Assembly: GCA_900767495.1 (NCBI GenBank)
Contig: CAAFZH010000139.1
Span: forward strand, 1-21,072
Source of the DNA: Clostridia bacterium
GTDB taxonomy: Bacteria; Bacillota; Clostridia; Christensenellales; Borkfalkiaceae
DNA length: 21,072 nucleotides
Direction: 5' to 3'
The position numbers and the translations under genes were made by a program. Positions 1 to 8,029 of the stretch are shown here, one piece after another. Every line of letters begins with the position of its first letter. The first letter of the stretch is position 1. Under the pieces are notes generated by a model. It did not search any database. It saw only the letters and a list, made by a program, of their open reading frames with translations, and was not told the origin of the DNA.

Positions 1-98
1 CAAACGCCTACGAGATTGTCGTGCGACAACTTTAAAGCGTATTCGGCGTACAGCGGCACGTGTACTTTAAAATCATAACCGTTTTCTATTACTTCCAT
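1..98 (-). CDS. Unidentified protein, N-terminal fragment cut by window edge
   Basis: Only the first 32 codons are present. The protein begins MEVIENGYDFKVHVPLYAEY and runs off the left end of the window. The ATG overlaps the last codons and stop of the ATPase gene upstream by 10 bases. A strong GGAGGAG ribosome site lies about 10 bases before it, so the gene is real and translationally coupled. It is the next gene of the late operon of the integrated element. In Ff phages this slot after gene I holds the secretin gene IV, but a Gram-positive host has no outer membrane and the visible residues do not suggest a secretin. No function is assigned. Confidence 0.75.
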   Translation of the reverse strand, partial: MEVIENGYDFKVHVPLYAEYALKLSHDNLVGV

Positions 99-2263
99 AT
101 TTCATTCTCCTCCAAATAACTACCGTAATTACGCACTTCGTTTTGAAAATACGAATTTTGTTTATCGAGTTCCTCACTCGTAGCGCGCGAACCGCTATAA
201 TTGGGTAAATCGTCAATGCCAACCTTATTGAATTTACCGAATCGTTCGTAAATTCCACCTTGACAGTCGGTGCAAAAACGGTCGGAATACGCCTTTTTGC
301 TTTGTATGAAATAATTTACTTTTTCGGTAGATTCGGTTTGCATTCCGTTGGATATTTCAAATACGCAACGACTTGACCCGAATCTATTCAGTTTACGGGT
401 ATAATAACCTTGTAACCGCGCCGCCAAACCTTTAAACAAATACACCGTCAGCGTGTTATCCCCACGCAAATAGCGCATATTGACGTAAAAATTTTCAAAT
501 TTACCATAAATAACGTTATGTATTATTTCAAACAGATAAAAAGGCGAATAAAACGGTAATACCGGGCGCATTTCACCCCTTTTTGCCACGTAAATTAAAT
601 CGCCCAACTCGGTAAAGTCCGAACCTAAACTGCCGCAACGTTGCAAATCGCCGAGAAAAGTAACGAAATTTCTGTTTGCCACGGTACACGCGTGCCGACT
701 CATTTTAATATTTGCGTTAAAACAATCGTTTCTCTGATTAGTTTCCTCGCTATCCGCTTTCACGCTGCGAAGTTCAAGCATATTCTTTCGTTCTTTATCA
801 ATTTCCGATATCACGTACACGCCGAATCCGAAAGAATACCCGTTAGGATTATCCTCTATCATTTTTCTTCCTATGCGCAACATATCGTAATCGAGTATAT
901 GCGAACGGCGCGAAAACGAGTTTAAGTACCTGCTATCCCGTGCGAAAAAGTCTGAATCCCATAGCGGAAAATTACCCAAATCCATTATTATATCGTCCAC
1001 GCGGATAGAATAGTTACTCACTATATACGACGACAAAACCGTGTATATCAAATAACAAACGGCGTAATCTTTGATTACCGACCATATACTTACGGTTTTT
1101 AAATCGTCGTTATAGATAATCGGCTCGTTTGTAAAGTCGTAACCGAAAATATTTTTTTGCGTTTTTCTCTTCTTCCAACGCCTTTCTTTGCCTTCCACCC
1201 ACGCCTCGCAGGAAGTTTTATCGTACACGGTATGCTTTTTAAATTCCCGCTTTAACTCGTTTTCAAGGTTTATCCAAGGAAAACGCGGAAATTTAAAATC
1301 GCATTCCAAAATCACCTCGAAAGCCTTATCTCTCATAGCGGCGTTGGCAGACAACGCAATATCCGTCATAGACAAAGTCTTTCCCGCACCCATTTTCGCG
1401 TAAAACAAAGTAGACACACCGAAAGTATTAAACACTCCCCTGTTTATCCTTTCGCGCCGCCTTAACTCATTCATTCCTACCGCCTCGGAAATCTTATTTA
1501 AGACCCAAATACCGAACGCCACAAACACGGGCGCAGGCACGAATCGTAAAAGCGGCGTTAAATCAAGAAACAATTTGTACACCTGCTTATATAAATTTAT
1601 CAAATCGAACGAAACGACGAAATAAAAGTAATAAGACAAAAATTCTATAATTATCGCAAACGCGTTGAAATACAACGCCCAAACGACAACCCAGGATTTA
1701 TATATAAAAGAATATTTTTTAAAGAAATCGCCGTAATCTTTTACTACCGACTTAATCGGTTTTACTGTTTTTTCGATAATTTTTTTATATAGTTTAAGCG
1801 GTTTCGTATCTTCGTTATAGTTATTATTTTGCTTATAGAGCCGCTGTTTAAACGCTACGACGGCGATAATCACGAACGGAACGGCAAACACGAATATTTG
1901 CAAAAAATCGGCTATAAACGACAACACGCCTTTATTATAATCGAAGAAATATTCTTTCGTAAAAAGCGACCTGAAATAGATTTCGCACTTAATCTTAAAT
2001 TCATCGAAATTCTCGGGTAGCAGCGTCAACGGCTGAAACCTGCTTTTAACTATTTGTAACGACGGCAAAGTGTTTACCGTTACTTCTATATTATGCTCTA
2101 TCTCAAACAACTCGCAAAAGTAATACGCAACGCTTAAACCCAAATCTCGCCCGCCTTCTATTATCCTGCAACCGAAGTTCGGAAAGAACGCCACGCCGAA
2201 ATAAATAAAAATTAAACTTATATCTACGCTTATCAATATTTTATTTAACTTATTTTTAATCAT
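89..2263 (-). CDS. Membrane P-loop ATPase, Zot/pI-like (phage assembly candidate)
   Basis: This 724-residue protein is probably the motor for virion assembly or DNA export at the membrane. Hydrophobic segments lie near residues 10-28, 113-138, 190-219 and 243-258. A Walker A motif, AKMGAGKT, follows at 289-296. A Walker B-like VYVISEID is at about 482-489, and a conserved-looking MSRHACTVANRNFV block is near 521-534; this resembles the post-Walker B region of Zot/pI ATPases. The chosen ATG overlaps the stop of the upstream 33-residue gene as ATGA and has a GGAG site 7 bases before it. An in-frame ATG 15 codons upstream has no comparable support. Topology is unusual: in Ff pI and Zot the membrane segment follows the ATPase domain, whereas here the membrane segments precede it. 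A HerA/FtsK-type export ATPase is an alternative. The P-loop is certain; the Zot/pI assignment is inference. Confidence 0.7.
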   Translation of the reverse strand: MIKNKLNKILISVDISLIFIYFGVAFFPNFGCRIIEGGRDLGLSVAYYFCELFEIEHNIEVTVNTLPSLQIVKSRFQPLTLLPENFDEFKIKCEIYFRSLFTKEYFFDYNKGVLSFIADFLQIFVFAVPFVIIAVVAFKQRLYKQNNNYNEDTKPLKLYKKIIEKTVKPIKSVVKDYGDFFKKYSFIYKSWVVVWALYFNAFAIIIEFLSYYFYFVVSFDLINLYKQVYKLFLDLTPLLRFVPAPVFVAFGIWVLNKISEAVGMNELRRRERINRGVFNTFGVSTLFYAKMGAGKTLSMTDIALSANAAMRDKAFEVILECDFKFPRFPWINLENELKREFKKHTVYDKTSCEAWVEGKERRWKKRKTQKNIFGYDFTNEPIIYNDDLKTVSIWSVIKDYAVCYLIYTVLSSYIVSNYSIRVDDIIMDLGNFPLWDSDFFARDSRYLNSFSRRSHILDYDMLRIGRKMIEDNPNGYSFGFGVYVISEIDKERKNMLELRSVKADSEETNQRNDCFNANIKMSRHACTVANRNFVTFLGDLQRCGSLGSDFTELGDLIYVAKRGEMRPVLPFYSPFYLFEIIHNVIYGKFENFYVNMRYLRGDNTLTVYLFKGLAARLQGYYTRKLNRFGSSRCVFEISNGMQTESTEKVNYFIQSKKAYSDRFCTDCQGGIYERFGKFNKVGIDDLPNYSGSRATSEELDKQNSYFQNEVRNYGSYLEENEIWK

Positions 2264-2361
2264 ATACGAACTCCGACAAAAATTAAATATCCGACCAAAT
2301 ATACGCAACTCAAAACGCCTAATATATATAAAAAACTTTTAAAATTGAATTTTCGTTTCAT
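2260..2361 (-). CDS. 33-residue membrane microprotein
   Basis: This small gene encodes a basic N-terminus (MKRKFNFK) followed by one hydrophobic helix of about 22 residues and a short VGVRI tail. The ribosome site AAGGAGCAAAGAGGA lies directly before the ATG. The stop codon overlaps the ATPase start as ATGA, which indicates translational coupling and a genuine gene. Its size resembles the minor coat proteins pVII (33 aa) and pIX (32 aa) of Ff phage. It is also adjacent to the assembly ATPase, so a virion or assembly-partner role is possible. No homology can be claimed at this length. Confidence 0.7.
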   Translation of the reverse strand: MKRKFNFKSFLYILGVLSCVYLVGYLIFVGVRI

Positions 2362-2408
2362 TCCTCTTTGCTCCTTAATTTTTATTTAAAATCATATAAC
2401 ATTTTTAC

Positions 2409-2437
2409 TTGACTTTATAACCGTAATAATGTATAAT
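2409..2437 (+). promoter_or_regulatory. Sigma-A-type promoter for rightward small RNA
   Basis: TTGACT and TATAAT are separated by 17 bases on the plus strand, while every neighbouring gene reads leftward. The box quality and spacing are close to consensus. It would start transcription near 2441-2444. Confidence 0.75.
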
Positions 2438-2440
2438 AAA

Positions 2441-2523
2441 GGGGTAGATAGGCATAAAATCTTTTGATTTTTACTCGGTGGTGTTTGCATTGACAAATTA
2501 CTTACGAAGTCTATCTTTTTTTA
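2441..2523 (+). ncRNA. Candidate small RNA in the gap of the late operon
   Basis: A transcript of about 80 nt is predicted from the promoter at 2409-2437. It contains the hairpin AAAATC/GATTTT (2456-2471). It ends with AGATAG (2446-2451) pairing with CTATCT (2511-2516), followed by a run of T. The T-run lies over the A-rich 3' end of the leftward 131-residue gene, so the 3' end of the RNA is antisense to that gene. GGCATAAAA (2451-2459) is also perfectly complementary to TTTTATGCC (2519-2527), a pairing that competes with the terminator. No convincing ORF with a ribosome site occurs on the plus strand here; a 32-codon minus-strand ORF (start 2490) lacks a ribosome site. No known family is recognised. 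Confidence 0.55.
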
Positions 2524-2906
2524 TGCCATTTTTTCTTTTTATCGTACCAACCTTTCGGCTTACGGTTGGTGCGTTTTTTATAATCTTTTATAGTATGTCT
2601 TACGACAGGCATATCGTCTTTGGAAAATTTCCACCCCTCTTCTTTTTTTGGTAAAAATTTCTTATTCGTACTACGAACTTTTAACTTTAAAAAAGACCGT
2701 TTTTTGTCCGTCGGATTCGGATTTTCACGCAATTCGTAATACGGATATTCGTCGTCAGGCGTATGCGTTAAGCCAAGCGATTTATAATGAGTATCCGTTT
2801 CGCCGAAAACGTAATCGAAATGTCCGGTAGCGGACTTGCTGACGTTCCGCCGAAATTCGTTTCTCGGCTTATATTTTCTCGTGTTTTTCTTTCTTCTTTT
2901 AGCCAT
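2511..2906 (-). CDS. Very basic 131-residue protein of unknown function
   Basis: The protein is strongly cationic at both ends (it begins MAKRRKKNTRKYKPR and ends with KKKKWHKKR). The middle is richer in aromatic and acidic residues (HFDYVFGETDTHYKSLG, then YPYYELRENPNPTDKKRS). This composition suggests nucleic-acid binding, but no named domain is recognised. The ATG is preceded by AAAGGAAATT. It lies between a 40-residue gene and the 33-residue membrane gene in the late operon. A hairpin at about 2929-2959 (AACTGTCGG/CCGACGGTT on the minus strand) sits in its leader without a T-run, so it is not an obvious terminator. I believe similar basic proteins occur in other clostridial mobile elements, but could not check this. 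Confidence 0.75.
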   Translation of the reverse strand: MAKRRKKNTRKYKPRNEFRRNVSKSATGHFDYVFGETDTHYKSLGLTHTPDDEYPYYELRENPNPTDKKRSFLKLKVRSTNKKFLPKKEEGWKFSKDDMPVVRHTIKDYKKRTNRKPKGWYDKKKKWHKKR

Positions 2907-2986
2907 AATTTCCTTTGTAAAACCTTTTTAACCGTCGGACGAATTTACCGCCCGACAGTTAAATTTAATTTTCCCGATAAAACGGT

Positions 2987-3109
2987 TTACGCCGTTATAC
3001 TTCCAGCATACTCCTCATATTCCTTATAATCGTAATCGTACAAAATATCGCGATAATCGAAATACGAAACTTTAAGCAAAGGACTTTCATAATTTTTTAA
3101 TCGTTTCAT
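2987..3109 (-). CDS. 40-residue tyrosine- and acid-rich small protein
   Basis: A short ORF begins MKRLKNYESPLLKVSYFDYR and ends in a Tyr/Asp/Glu-rich stretch. Its ATG lies 7 bases after the stop of the 150-residue gene and has a GAGGTG ribosome site, which fits a real operon member. No hydrophobic segment is present. Function is unknown; in position it is one of several small genes between the large surface protein and the ATPase. Confidence 0.6.
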   Translation of the reverse strand: MKRLKNYESPLLKVSYFDYRDILYDYDYKEYEEYAGSITA

Positions 3110-3116
3110 ATACACC

Positions 3117-3569
3117 TCAATAATTGCCTATCCATAAACTTCTCCATTTTGCAACGAGCGTAATATCCTTATTAAACGCGTACACGTTATCTTCGGTTAT
3201 CTTAGCACCCTCGTAATACCACCCGACGAATGCGTAATCGTCTAACTCCGTTTGTAACGGCACGGGCAAAGTTTCATTTTCGTCTAATTGCCTTTCTTTA
3301 TCCCAACTCGGATTCCAACTTATACAAGGCGACTTTACGGCACACTCAGGCTTGAACAGAACGGGCATTGAACCGATTGCTATCTTTTGAGTTACTATCG
3401 ACTTAACGCCGTACTCGCCCGCGTCGAAAGTTACCGTGTAATACTTGCCTTTGTTATTCGTAGGCTTGTCTTGCCGTTTCACGATAAAACTTACTATAAA
3501 CCCCGAAAAGGCAAGTAACAAAAGTACCGACACGCCTATCATAACGTACCTTCTTATTTTATAAACCAT
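3117..3569 (-). CDS. Membrane-anchored protein with InlB-type repeat
   Basis: This 150-residue protein has a short basic N-terminus and one hydrophobic helix (about residues 11-30), so most of it should lie outside the membrane. The exported part contains YTVTFDAGEYG near residue 44 and DYAFVGWYYEGAKI near 111. It ends in a TLVAKWR motif. Together these resemble the InlB B-repeat/Listeria-Bacteroides repeat fold found in adhesive surface proteins. An AGGAG site precedes the ATG, and the gene starts 11 bases after the large surface protein ends. By order it lies where gene VI is found in Ff phage, but the sequence argues for an adhesin-like module rather than a pVI homologue. Confidence 0.7.
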   Translation of the reverse strand: MVYKIRRYVMIGVSVLLLLAFSGFIVSFIVKRQDKPTNNKGKYYTVTFDAGEYGVKSIVTQKIAIGSMPVLFKPECAVKSPCISWNPSWDKERQLDENETLPVPLQTELDDYAFVGWYYEGAKITEDNVYAFNKDITLVAKWRSLWIGNY

Positions 3570-3580
3570 AATACATACTC

Positions 3581-6500
3581 CTATTTCTTTATTCTTTTAG
3601 ATTGTTTTTCGCTCGAACTTTTCGATTTTCCGCTTTCGGCTTTTATCTTTCGTGCCGAACGAATTATCGAACCGCCCGCCCAAAGCGTTACCCTTAATAA
3701 CACGATTCCGATTATAACCATAGCGACTACCGCCAAACCCTTTTTTAATATCTTTGCCACTTCCGAGCCGCCAAACCAATCTTTAAGATTATTCAATAAC
3801 TCTTCCATAGCATTTTTTATTGCGGGGTCGTTATCGCCGACATTTAATGCACCTGCTCTACTCAAATATGGCAATTCGCTCGTACCGTCTATAAATGAAA
3901 AATACGAATAATATGTACGGTTTTCGTCGTTAGCAAATTCCGCTATCGACATAACGCCGTAATACGCTCCCGCACCTGCCGCCGCGCCCGCTATCGGGCG
4001 TCCGACCAACAATCCGACAGTACCGCCGACAGCAGGTAACAACGCGGGATTATCGCGCATAAACTTGTAAAAACCGCTACCATTTACCTTGGTGGACTGA
4101 AAGAACGTTTTACAACCGTCTTTGGAAAACTTTGCAAACAAGTCGTTTACGCTCGTTACCTTTTCGTCGAAAACCGAAACGAAGAAATACCCGTAAACTT
4201 CCTCGCGCTTTATAGTTACCGTATCGGTAAACACTACTTTTTGCGTGGTATTAAGAGCCAGAACCGACCAATCTTCGCCGAACGAGGCTGTCCAGTCGGA
4301 ATAGCGCGACATAGGCACTTTTACCTCTACGTAATTCCCGTCGGACTCCTGCACTTTTATCGCCGCGCAAGCGTATTCCAACTCTATTTCGTATATATCG
4401 TCCTCGAACTTTACCGTCGTTTTCTCAAGGTCGGGCATACCGAATTTTCCTATAACTCGCAAATCCGACAATCCGAAAAAGTTTTTTAATTCTTCTTCCG
4501 TCGGAGTATATATATCTTCAAAGAAGTCTACGGTTATAGTTTTTTCGGTAACCACTCTCTGAGCAAGTCCCGAAAGCGTACCTTCGCCATTCTCGCCCAT
4601 AGCGGCTATATTCTCCAAATGCCCAACTTTAACCTCGTACTCGTTCGTATAAGTTACGTAAAGCGGTATAACAATTTTTTCATTTATCGTGCAATTCACT
4701 CGGACTATCGCCTTTTTCATATTATCGGGACGCTCGGCGTTACGCTTTATTTCCGCTAACGACTTATTTTCGCACGCTATATCTTTTGCGCGATAACCGT
4801 CGAACTCTTTCAAAAACTCCGCTCCCGGATAATCAAGCGAACTATCGTTGTATACCGACATAAAATAGGTTTCGCTTGCCATATTGTCGTTTATGCAAAA
4901 TACCGCCCTGTATTTGTAAAGCACCGTTATCCTCGCCGTTGCATTTTCCATACTAACTTTAACTTGCTTATCGTAAGGCGTTAAATACGCAATATTATCC
5001 AACCCGTTTACCTTTAAAGCGTTATTTATCAAATCGGCACAAGCAGGAAAACCTTTACTCTCGCTACCATTTAAAAACTCGTTATAGGTTAAAGCCTTTA
5101 ATTTGTTCGACCAAACTTTACCCTCTAACGCCGTTTCGATCGCAACGTCGGATAAATTTCCGTCTACTATACTTAAAGTTTCATAACTTACCGTAACCGT
5201 ACATTCAACGGGCGGAATAATAGACACTTCAAGCCTGACGTCGCAATCTACAAGTAAATTTTCGTCGCTCGTCGTTATCGTTAAAGAAGTTACGTGATTT
5301 TGCCCGTCCTCGTCAGTCGTATAATTTTTAGTAATACTTACTTCACCCGTCGTTTCGTAAGGATTTTCTATTAAAAAATTATCGAAGTCCGAATTATAAA
5401 ACTCCCAACCGTAATTATTACAAAGTCGCGTTTCGAGGTTAGAAGTATCGAAAGTAATAGTAGTTACACCGCCTGCAATAGTTATTTGCGCGCTATACAA
5501 AAAAGCGGTAAGATTATCCTCTTCTTTATTATTCGTTACCACTATAGGAAAGGCGCTTGCCGTAAACTTTTCATAGTTTATATCTATCGTTCCTTTATTC
5601 GTGGTCGAATCGAAAGTATAAGTATAATCTTTGGCTTGCAACCACACACGCTCGTCTATTAAAAAACCATCGTTTTTTAATCCTACACCCGAACCACCTT
5701 GCGCCAACTCCCGTTGTACGACGTTGAAATCGCTTATATACTTTTTCCCCATTATTTTCATAGCGCTCCAAAACACGTACTCTTTATCCAAAACGCGCAA
5801 ACTGTCTACTCGTATTATCTTTGAGGTTTTACTCGGTTTTAAGGCGTTGATTTTCTCTAATTCCCTATAATTGATAATAACCTCGAAATTGTCGGTAGAA
5901 ATATCTATACCCGCAATTCTACGGAAATATTTAACCTGCATTTCGGTTAAATCGTCAACTTGATTTTCAAGGACTTTTTCGGCAACGTATTTATACGAAC
6001 GTTTTGAATAATTCGTACAAACTTTCTCAACGTAATACCCCTCAAGTTTAGCCTCACGACCCAAAATAATCGAGTAATACGAACGAACGACGGCAACAAA
6101 GTAATAATAATCTTTGGAATAGTCGGGTATACTACCGTCCCAACCCGCCCTATAATAATTATTTTCTTTAGTTTCCTTTACTCCCAACTTACAAAAATCG
6201 TAACTGTTTTCAAAGTATTCCGGAAACGACATAACCGAACCGAAGTAATCCCCCGTTGGCAATGTTTCGGAACGAAAAAGAAATATATCCCTGGTGCCTA
6301 CTAAAGAACAATTATCCTGACCGACAAAAAGAGGCCAAGTCTTCGTTTGCAATGACATTTGATAAAACATCATTGTCGCATCGTCAATTTCTTTGGAATT
6401 TTTATCTAGAACGACTACTTCTTGCAACATTGACTCAACGTTTGTCCCCATATAGTAAGGCAACGCGCACCTTATGGAATCCGTTTCGGTTTGAGGAATG

Positions 6501-6670
6501 CTTAACATCATCGTTCCGTCCATATAAAAGTCGTCCGCGGCTATCGTTCCGTCGGCTTTGGCTGTTACTACTTTATTTCCGTAACTAAAATAGAAAAACA
6601 GTCCCGCCGCTATTATAAACAACGCCGACAACATGATTTCTATTCGTCTTTTAATTTTTTTACTTTTCAT
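3581..6670 (-). CDS. Large secreted, C-terminally anchored surface protein (pIII-like candidate)
   Basis: The 1029-residue product has a signal peptide: basic residues, a hydrophobic core at about 13-29, and a plausible cleavage after TAKA near residue 39. A long, beta-rich extracellular region follows, with many Tyr, Thr and Asp. A Gly/Ala-rich hydrophobic stretch lies at about 870-905, a final transmembrane helix near 978-1000, and then a Lys/Ser-rich cytoplasmic tail. This architecture (exported N-part, C-terminal membrane anchor) is that of filamentous-phage attachment proteins such as pIII. A chromosomal-type adhesin or fusion-peptide protein would look similar. The ribosome site AAGGAG is 7 bases from the ATG. 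It follows a transcription terminator (6719-6752), so expression would need readthrough, as for Ff gene III. No domain family is recognised. Confidence 0.75.
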   Translation of the reverse strand: MKSKKIKRRIEIMLSALFIIAAGLFFYFSYGNKVVTAKADGTIAADDFYMDGTMMLSIPQTETDSIRCALPYYMGTNVESMLQEVVVLDKNSKEIDDATMMFYQMSLQTKTWPLFVGQDNCSLVGTRDIFLFRSETLPTGDYFGSVMSFPEYFENSYDFCKLGVKETKENNYYRAGWDGSIPDYSKDYYYFVAVVRSYYSIILGREAKLEGYYVEKVCTNYSKRSYKYVAEKVLENQVDDLTEMQVKYFRRIAGIDISTDNFEVIINYRELEKINALKPSKTSKIIRVDSLRVLDKEYVFWSAMKIMGKKYISDFNVVQRELAQGGSGVGLKNDGFLIDERVWLQAKDYTYTFDSTTNKGTIDINYEKFTASAFPIVVTNNKEEDNLTAFLYSAQITIAGGVTTITFDTSNLETRLCNNYGWEFYNSDFDNFLIENPYETTGEVSITKNYTTDEDGQNHVTSLTITTSDENLLVDCDVRLEVSIIPPVECTVTVSYETLSIVDGNLSDVAIETALEGKVWSNKLKALTYNEFLNGSESKGFPACADLINNALKVNGLDNIAYLTPYDKQVKVSMENATARITVLYKYRAVFCINDNMASETYFMSVYNDSSLDYPGAEFLKEFDGYRAKDIACENKSLAEIKRNAERPDNMKKAIVRVNCTINEKIVIPLYVTYTNEYEVKVGHLENIAAMGENGEGTLSGLAQRVVTEKTITVDFFEDIYTPTEEELKNFFGLSDLRVIGKFGMPDLEKTTVKFEDDIYEIELEYACAAIKVQESDGNYVEVKVPMSRYSDWTASFGEDWSVLALNTTQKVVFTDTVTIKREEVYGYFFVSVFDEKVTSVNDLFAKFSKDGCKTFFQSTKVNGSGFYKFMRDNPALLPAVGGTVGLLVGRPIAGAAAGAGAYYGVMSIAEFANDENRTYYSYFSFIDGTSELPYLSRAGALNVGDNDPAIKNAMEELLNNLKDWFGGSEVAKILKKGLAVVAMVIIGIVLLRVTLWAGGSIIRSARKIKAESGKSKSSSEKQSKRIKK

Positions 6671-6718
6671 ACGCGCTCCTTAACTTTCCACACCATAATT
6701 CACTTACCACCTTTACTT

Positions 6719-6752
6719 AAAAAGCCCCGCACCGCTTTCACGGCACGGGACT
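6719..6752 (-). terminator. Intrinsic terminator between the 157- and 1029-residue genes
   Basis: On the minus strand, AGTCCCGTGCCG pairs with CGGTGCGGGGCT across a 6-base loop (12 pairs, some G-U), followed by TTTTT. It lies directly after the 157-residue gene and would keep the distal genes at lower transcript levels. Confidence 0.8.
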
Positions 6753-6759
6753 TCCGTCG

Positions 6760-7233
6760 TTACTTATTGATAGTAACCGTTATCTGTTTTGCGTAGTCGC
6801 TCTTGTTTAAAAGCGTTACTTTATCCTTGCTTTCGGGTACTTTTACCATTACGCGATAATACTTTACGTTATGCAATACCCCGCTTACGGTTTGAGTTTT
6901 CGGCATTTCGTTTAAAACCGCGCTTAATACGGTGGACTTGCCGATATACTCCTTATCCGCGTTATAGTAAAACACTTGATACGTAACGAACGCCTTTTCG
7001 GTTAATTCTATTTTGTTGAATTTATTCGATTCCTGAAAACCCGTTCTTATAGCGTATTCGTTTTTTACTTCCGCGCCGTCGCTTTCGTCAATCGCACCTA
7101 TCGTGTATGCCGAACTACCCAACTCTTTAGTCTTCGTAAGTCCGTCTACCTTAACTATTATCGCCAACATAGTTACCGCAAGGATTATCAACGCCAAGGT
7201 GGTTACTATCCATTTTGCCTTATTACTTCTCAT
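6760..7233 (-). CDS. Membrane-anchored beta-rich small protein, possible virion protein
   Basis: This 157-residue protein has an N-terminal signal-anchor helix (about residues 9-27) and an exported domain with alternating beta-type residues, for example YQVFYYNADKEYIGKSTVL around 86-104. An AGGAG site precedes the ATG. The gene is followed at once by a strong terminator, which favours high expression relative to the genes downstream. In Ff phage that position belongs to the major coat protein VIII, but this protein is three times longer than a typical pVIII and is not simply helical, so coat protein is only a positional guess. A surface-binding domain is equally possible. Confidence 0.7.
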   Translation of the reverse strand: MRSNKAKWIVTTLALIILAVTMLAIIVKVDGLTKTKELGSSAYTIGAIDESDGAEVKNEYAIRTGFQESNKFNKIELTEKAFVTYQVFYYNADKEYIGKSTVLSAVLNEMPKTQTVSGVLHNVKYYRVMVKVPESKDKVTLLNKSDYAKQITVTINK

Positions 7234-7248
7234 ATTTTTATATTTCTC

Positions 7249-7551
7249 CTAAAATTCTGCGTTCTTGCCGCCTTTATGATATTCCGTATAAGTCTTTCCC
7301 GACGGATATTTATATACCGTCTTACCGGGACTATCTTCTATCCGCGTTCCCGTAGGCAATCTTTTTTCTATCGCTCGCTTGTCCGCATTTGTAAAATATT
7401 CCGTATATTTCTTCCCGCTCGGGTAATAGTACGTTACACTATTTTTATCCTTTCGCACTCTCGTCCCCACGGGAATTTTAAAAAGACTTTGCATTACGCT
7501 TTTCATCGGTAGCAATTCGCTTTTATGATAACGCGACTTTCCCGCGCTCAT
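7249..7551 (-). CDS. 100-residue protein with an internal duplication
   Basis: Residues 23-53 and 62-92 are two copies of a 31-residue module. Both share P(V/T)GTR, then YPSGK(K/T)YTEY at the same spacing. No membrane segment is visible and the protein is basic. The ATG overlaps the stop of the 65-residue gene upstream as ATGA, and it ends 15 bases before the 157-residue gene, so it is an operon member. The Tyr-Pro-Ser-Gly-Lys repeat looks like a short beta-hairpin module. I do not recognise a named family and assign no function. Confidence 0.7.
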   Translation of the reverse strand: MSAGKSRYHKSELLPMKSVMQSLFKIPVGTRVRKDKNSVTYYYPSGKKYTEYFTNADKRAIEKRLPTGTRIEDSPGKTVYKYPSGKTYTEYHKGGKNAEF

Positions 7552-7745
7552 TTCCTAAATGGAACATACCCAAAAATTTCAGAACACTCTTTAATTGAGC
7601 GAGCGTCCTTTTTTATATATCTACGCGAATATAAAGTTTTACCGTCCACACCAGAGGACACGTCCTCTCTAACAATATATCTTTTTGTAGAATAGATCCC
7701 GTCAGCACCGGCAAAACGATTTTTTATCCATTTATTCTTTGACAT
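7548..7745 (-). CDS. 65-residue unidentified basic protein
   Basis: The small basic protein begins MSKNKWIKNRFAG and has no hydrophobic segment. Its stop overlaps the ATG of the next gene, which supports translation, although its ribosome site is weak (AGGTAG-like, about 9 bases upstream). It lies in the block of small genes between the ssDNA-binding candidate and the anchored proteins, where Ff phages carry small virion genes. No function can be inferred. Confidence 0.55.
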   Translation of the reverse strand: MSKNKWIKNRFAGADGIYSTKRYIVREDVSSGVDGKTLYSRRYIKKDARSIKECSEIFGYVPFRK

Positions 7746-7768
7746 TTTACTCTACCTGTGTGATTTTT

Positions 7769-8020
7769 CTAAAAATATACTCGCCTCACAAAAGGTTTTG
7801 CATTATCTTTTTTACTGAAACCATTTGCCAACTCTTTTGATACTGCTTCCGCCTCTCTCTTTGTTGAATACAATTTGGCATCTGTCCATCTACCGGACGA
7901 AGATAAACTATGCCCGTCCCGTCCAAAACTCCATTGCTCACGCCGATTTCCATTATTTGTTTCAACTGAGGCAATATATTTTATTTTTTTTTCGCTTCGG
8001 TGCAGAATTTTTTCCGGCAA
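7769..8020 (-). CDS. Possible 83-residue protein with uncertain start
   Basis: The reading frame is open from a TTG at 8020 to a TAG at 7769 and encodes a basic, soluble protein ending FVRRVYF. No ATG is in frame and no ribosome site precedes the TTG. An in-frame stop lies just upstream, near 8045. An ATG in a different frame at 8037 gives only 24 codons. The 5' end may therefore be decayed or frameshifted, or translation may start at an unusual codon. It lies just downstream (leftward) of the rightward small RNA, whose promoter covers its upstream region. It could be a remnant gene. Confidence 0.4.
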   Translation of the reverse strand: MPEKILHRSEKKIKYIASVETNNGNRREQWSFGRDGHSLSSSGRWTDAKLYSTKREAEAVSKELANGFSKKDNAKPFVRRVYF

Positions 8021-8029
8021 AATATTTAA

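Noticed and set aside
2392..2490. 32-codon leftward ORF (MQTPPSKNQK...) in the gap before the 33-residue gene
   Set aside because: It has no ribosome site and overlaps the better supported rightward small RNA.
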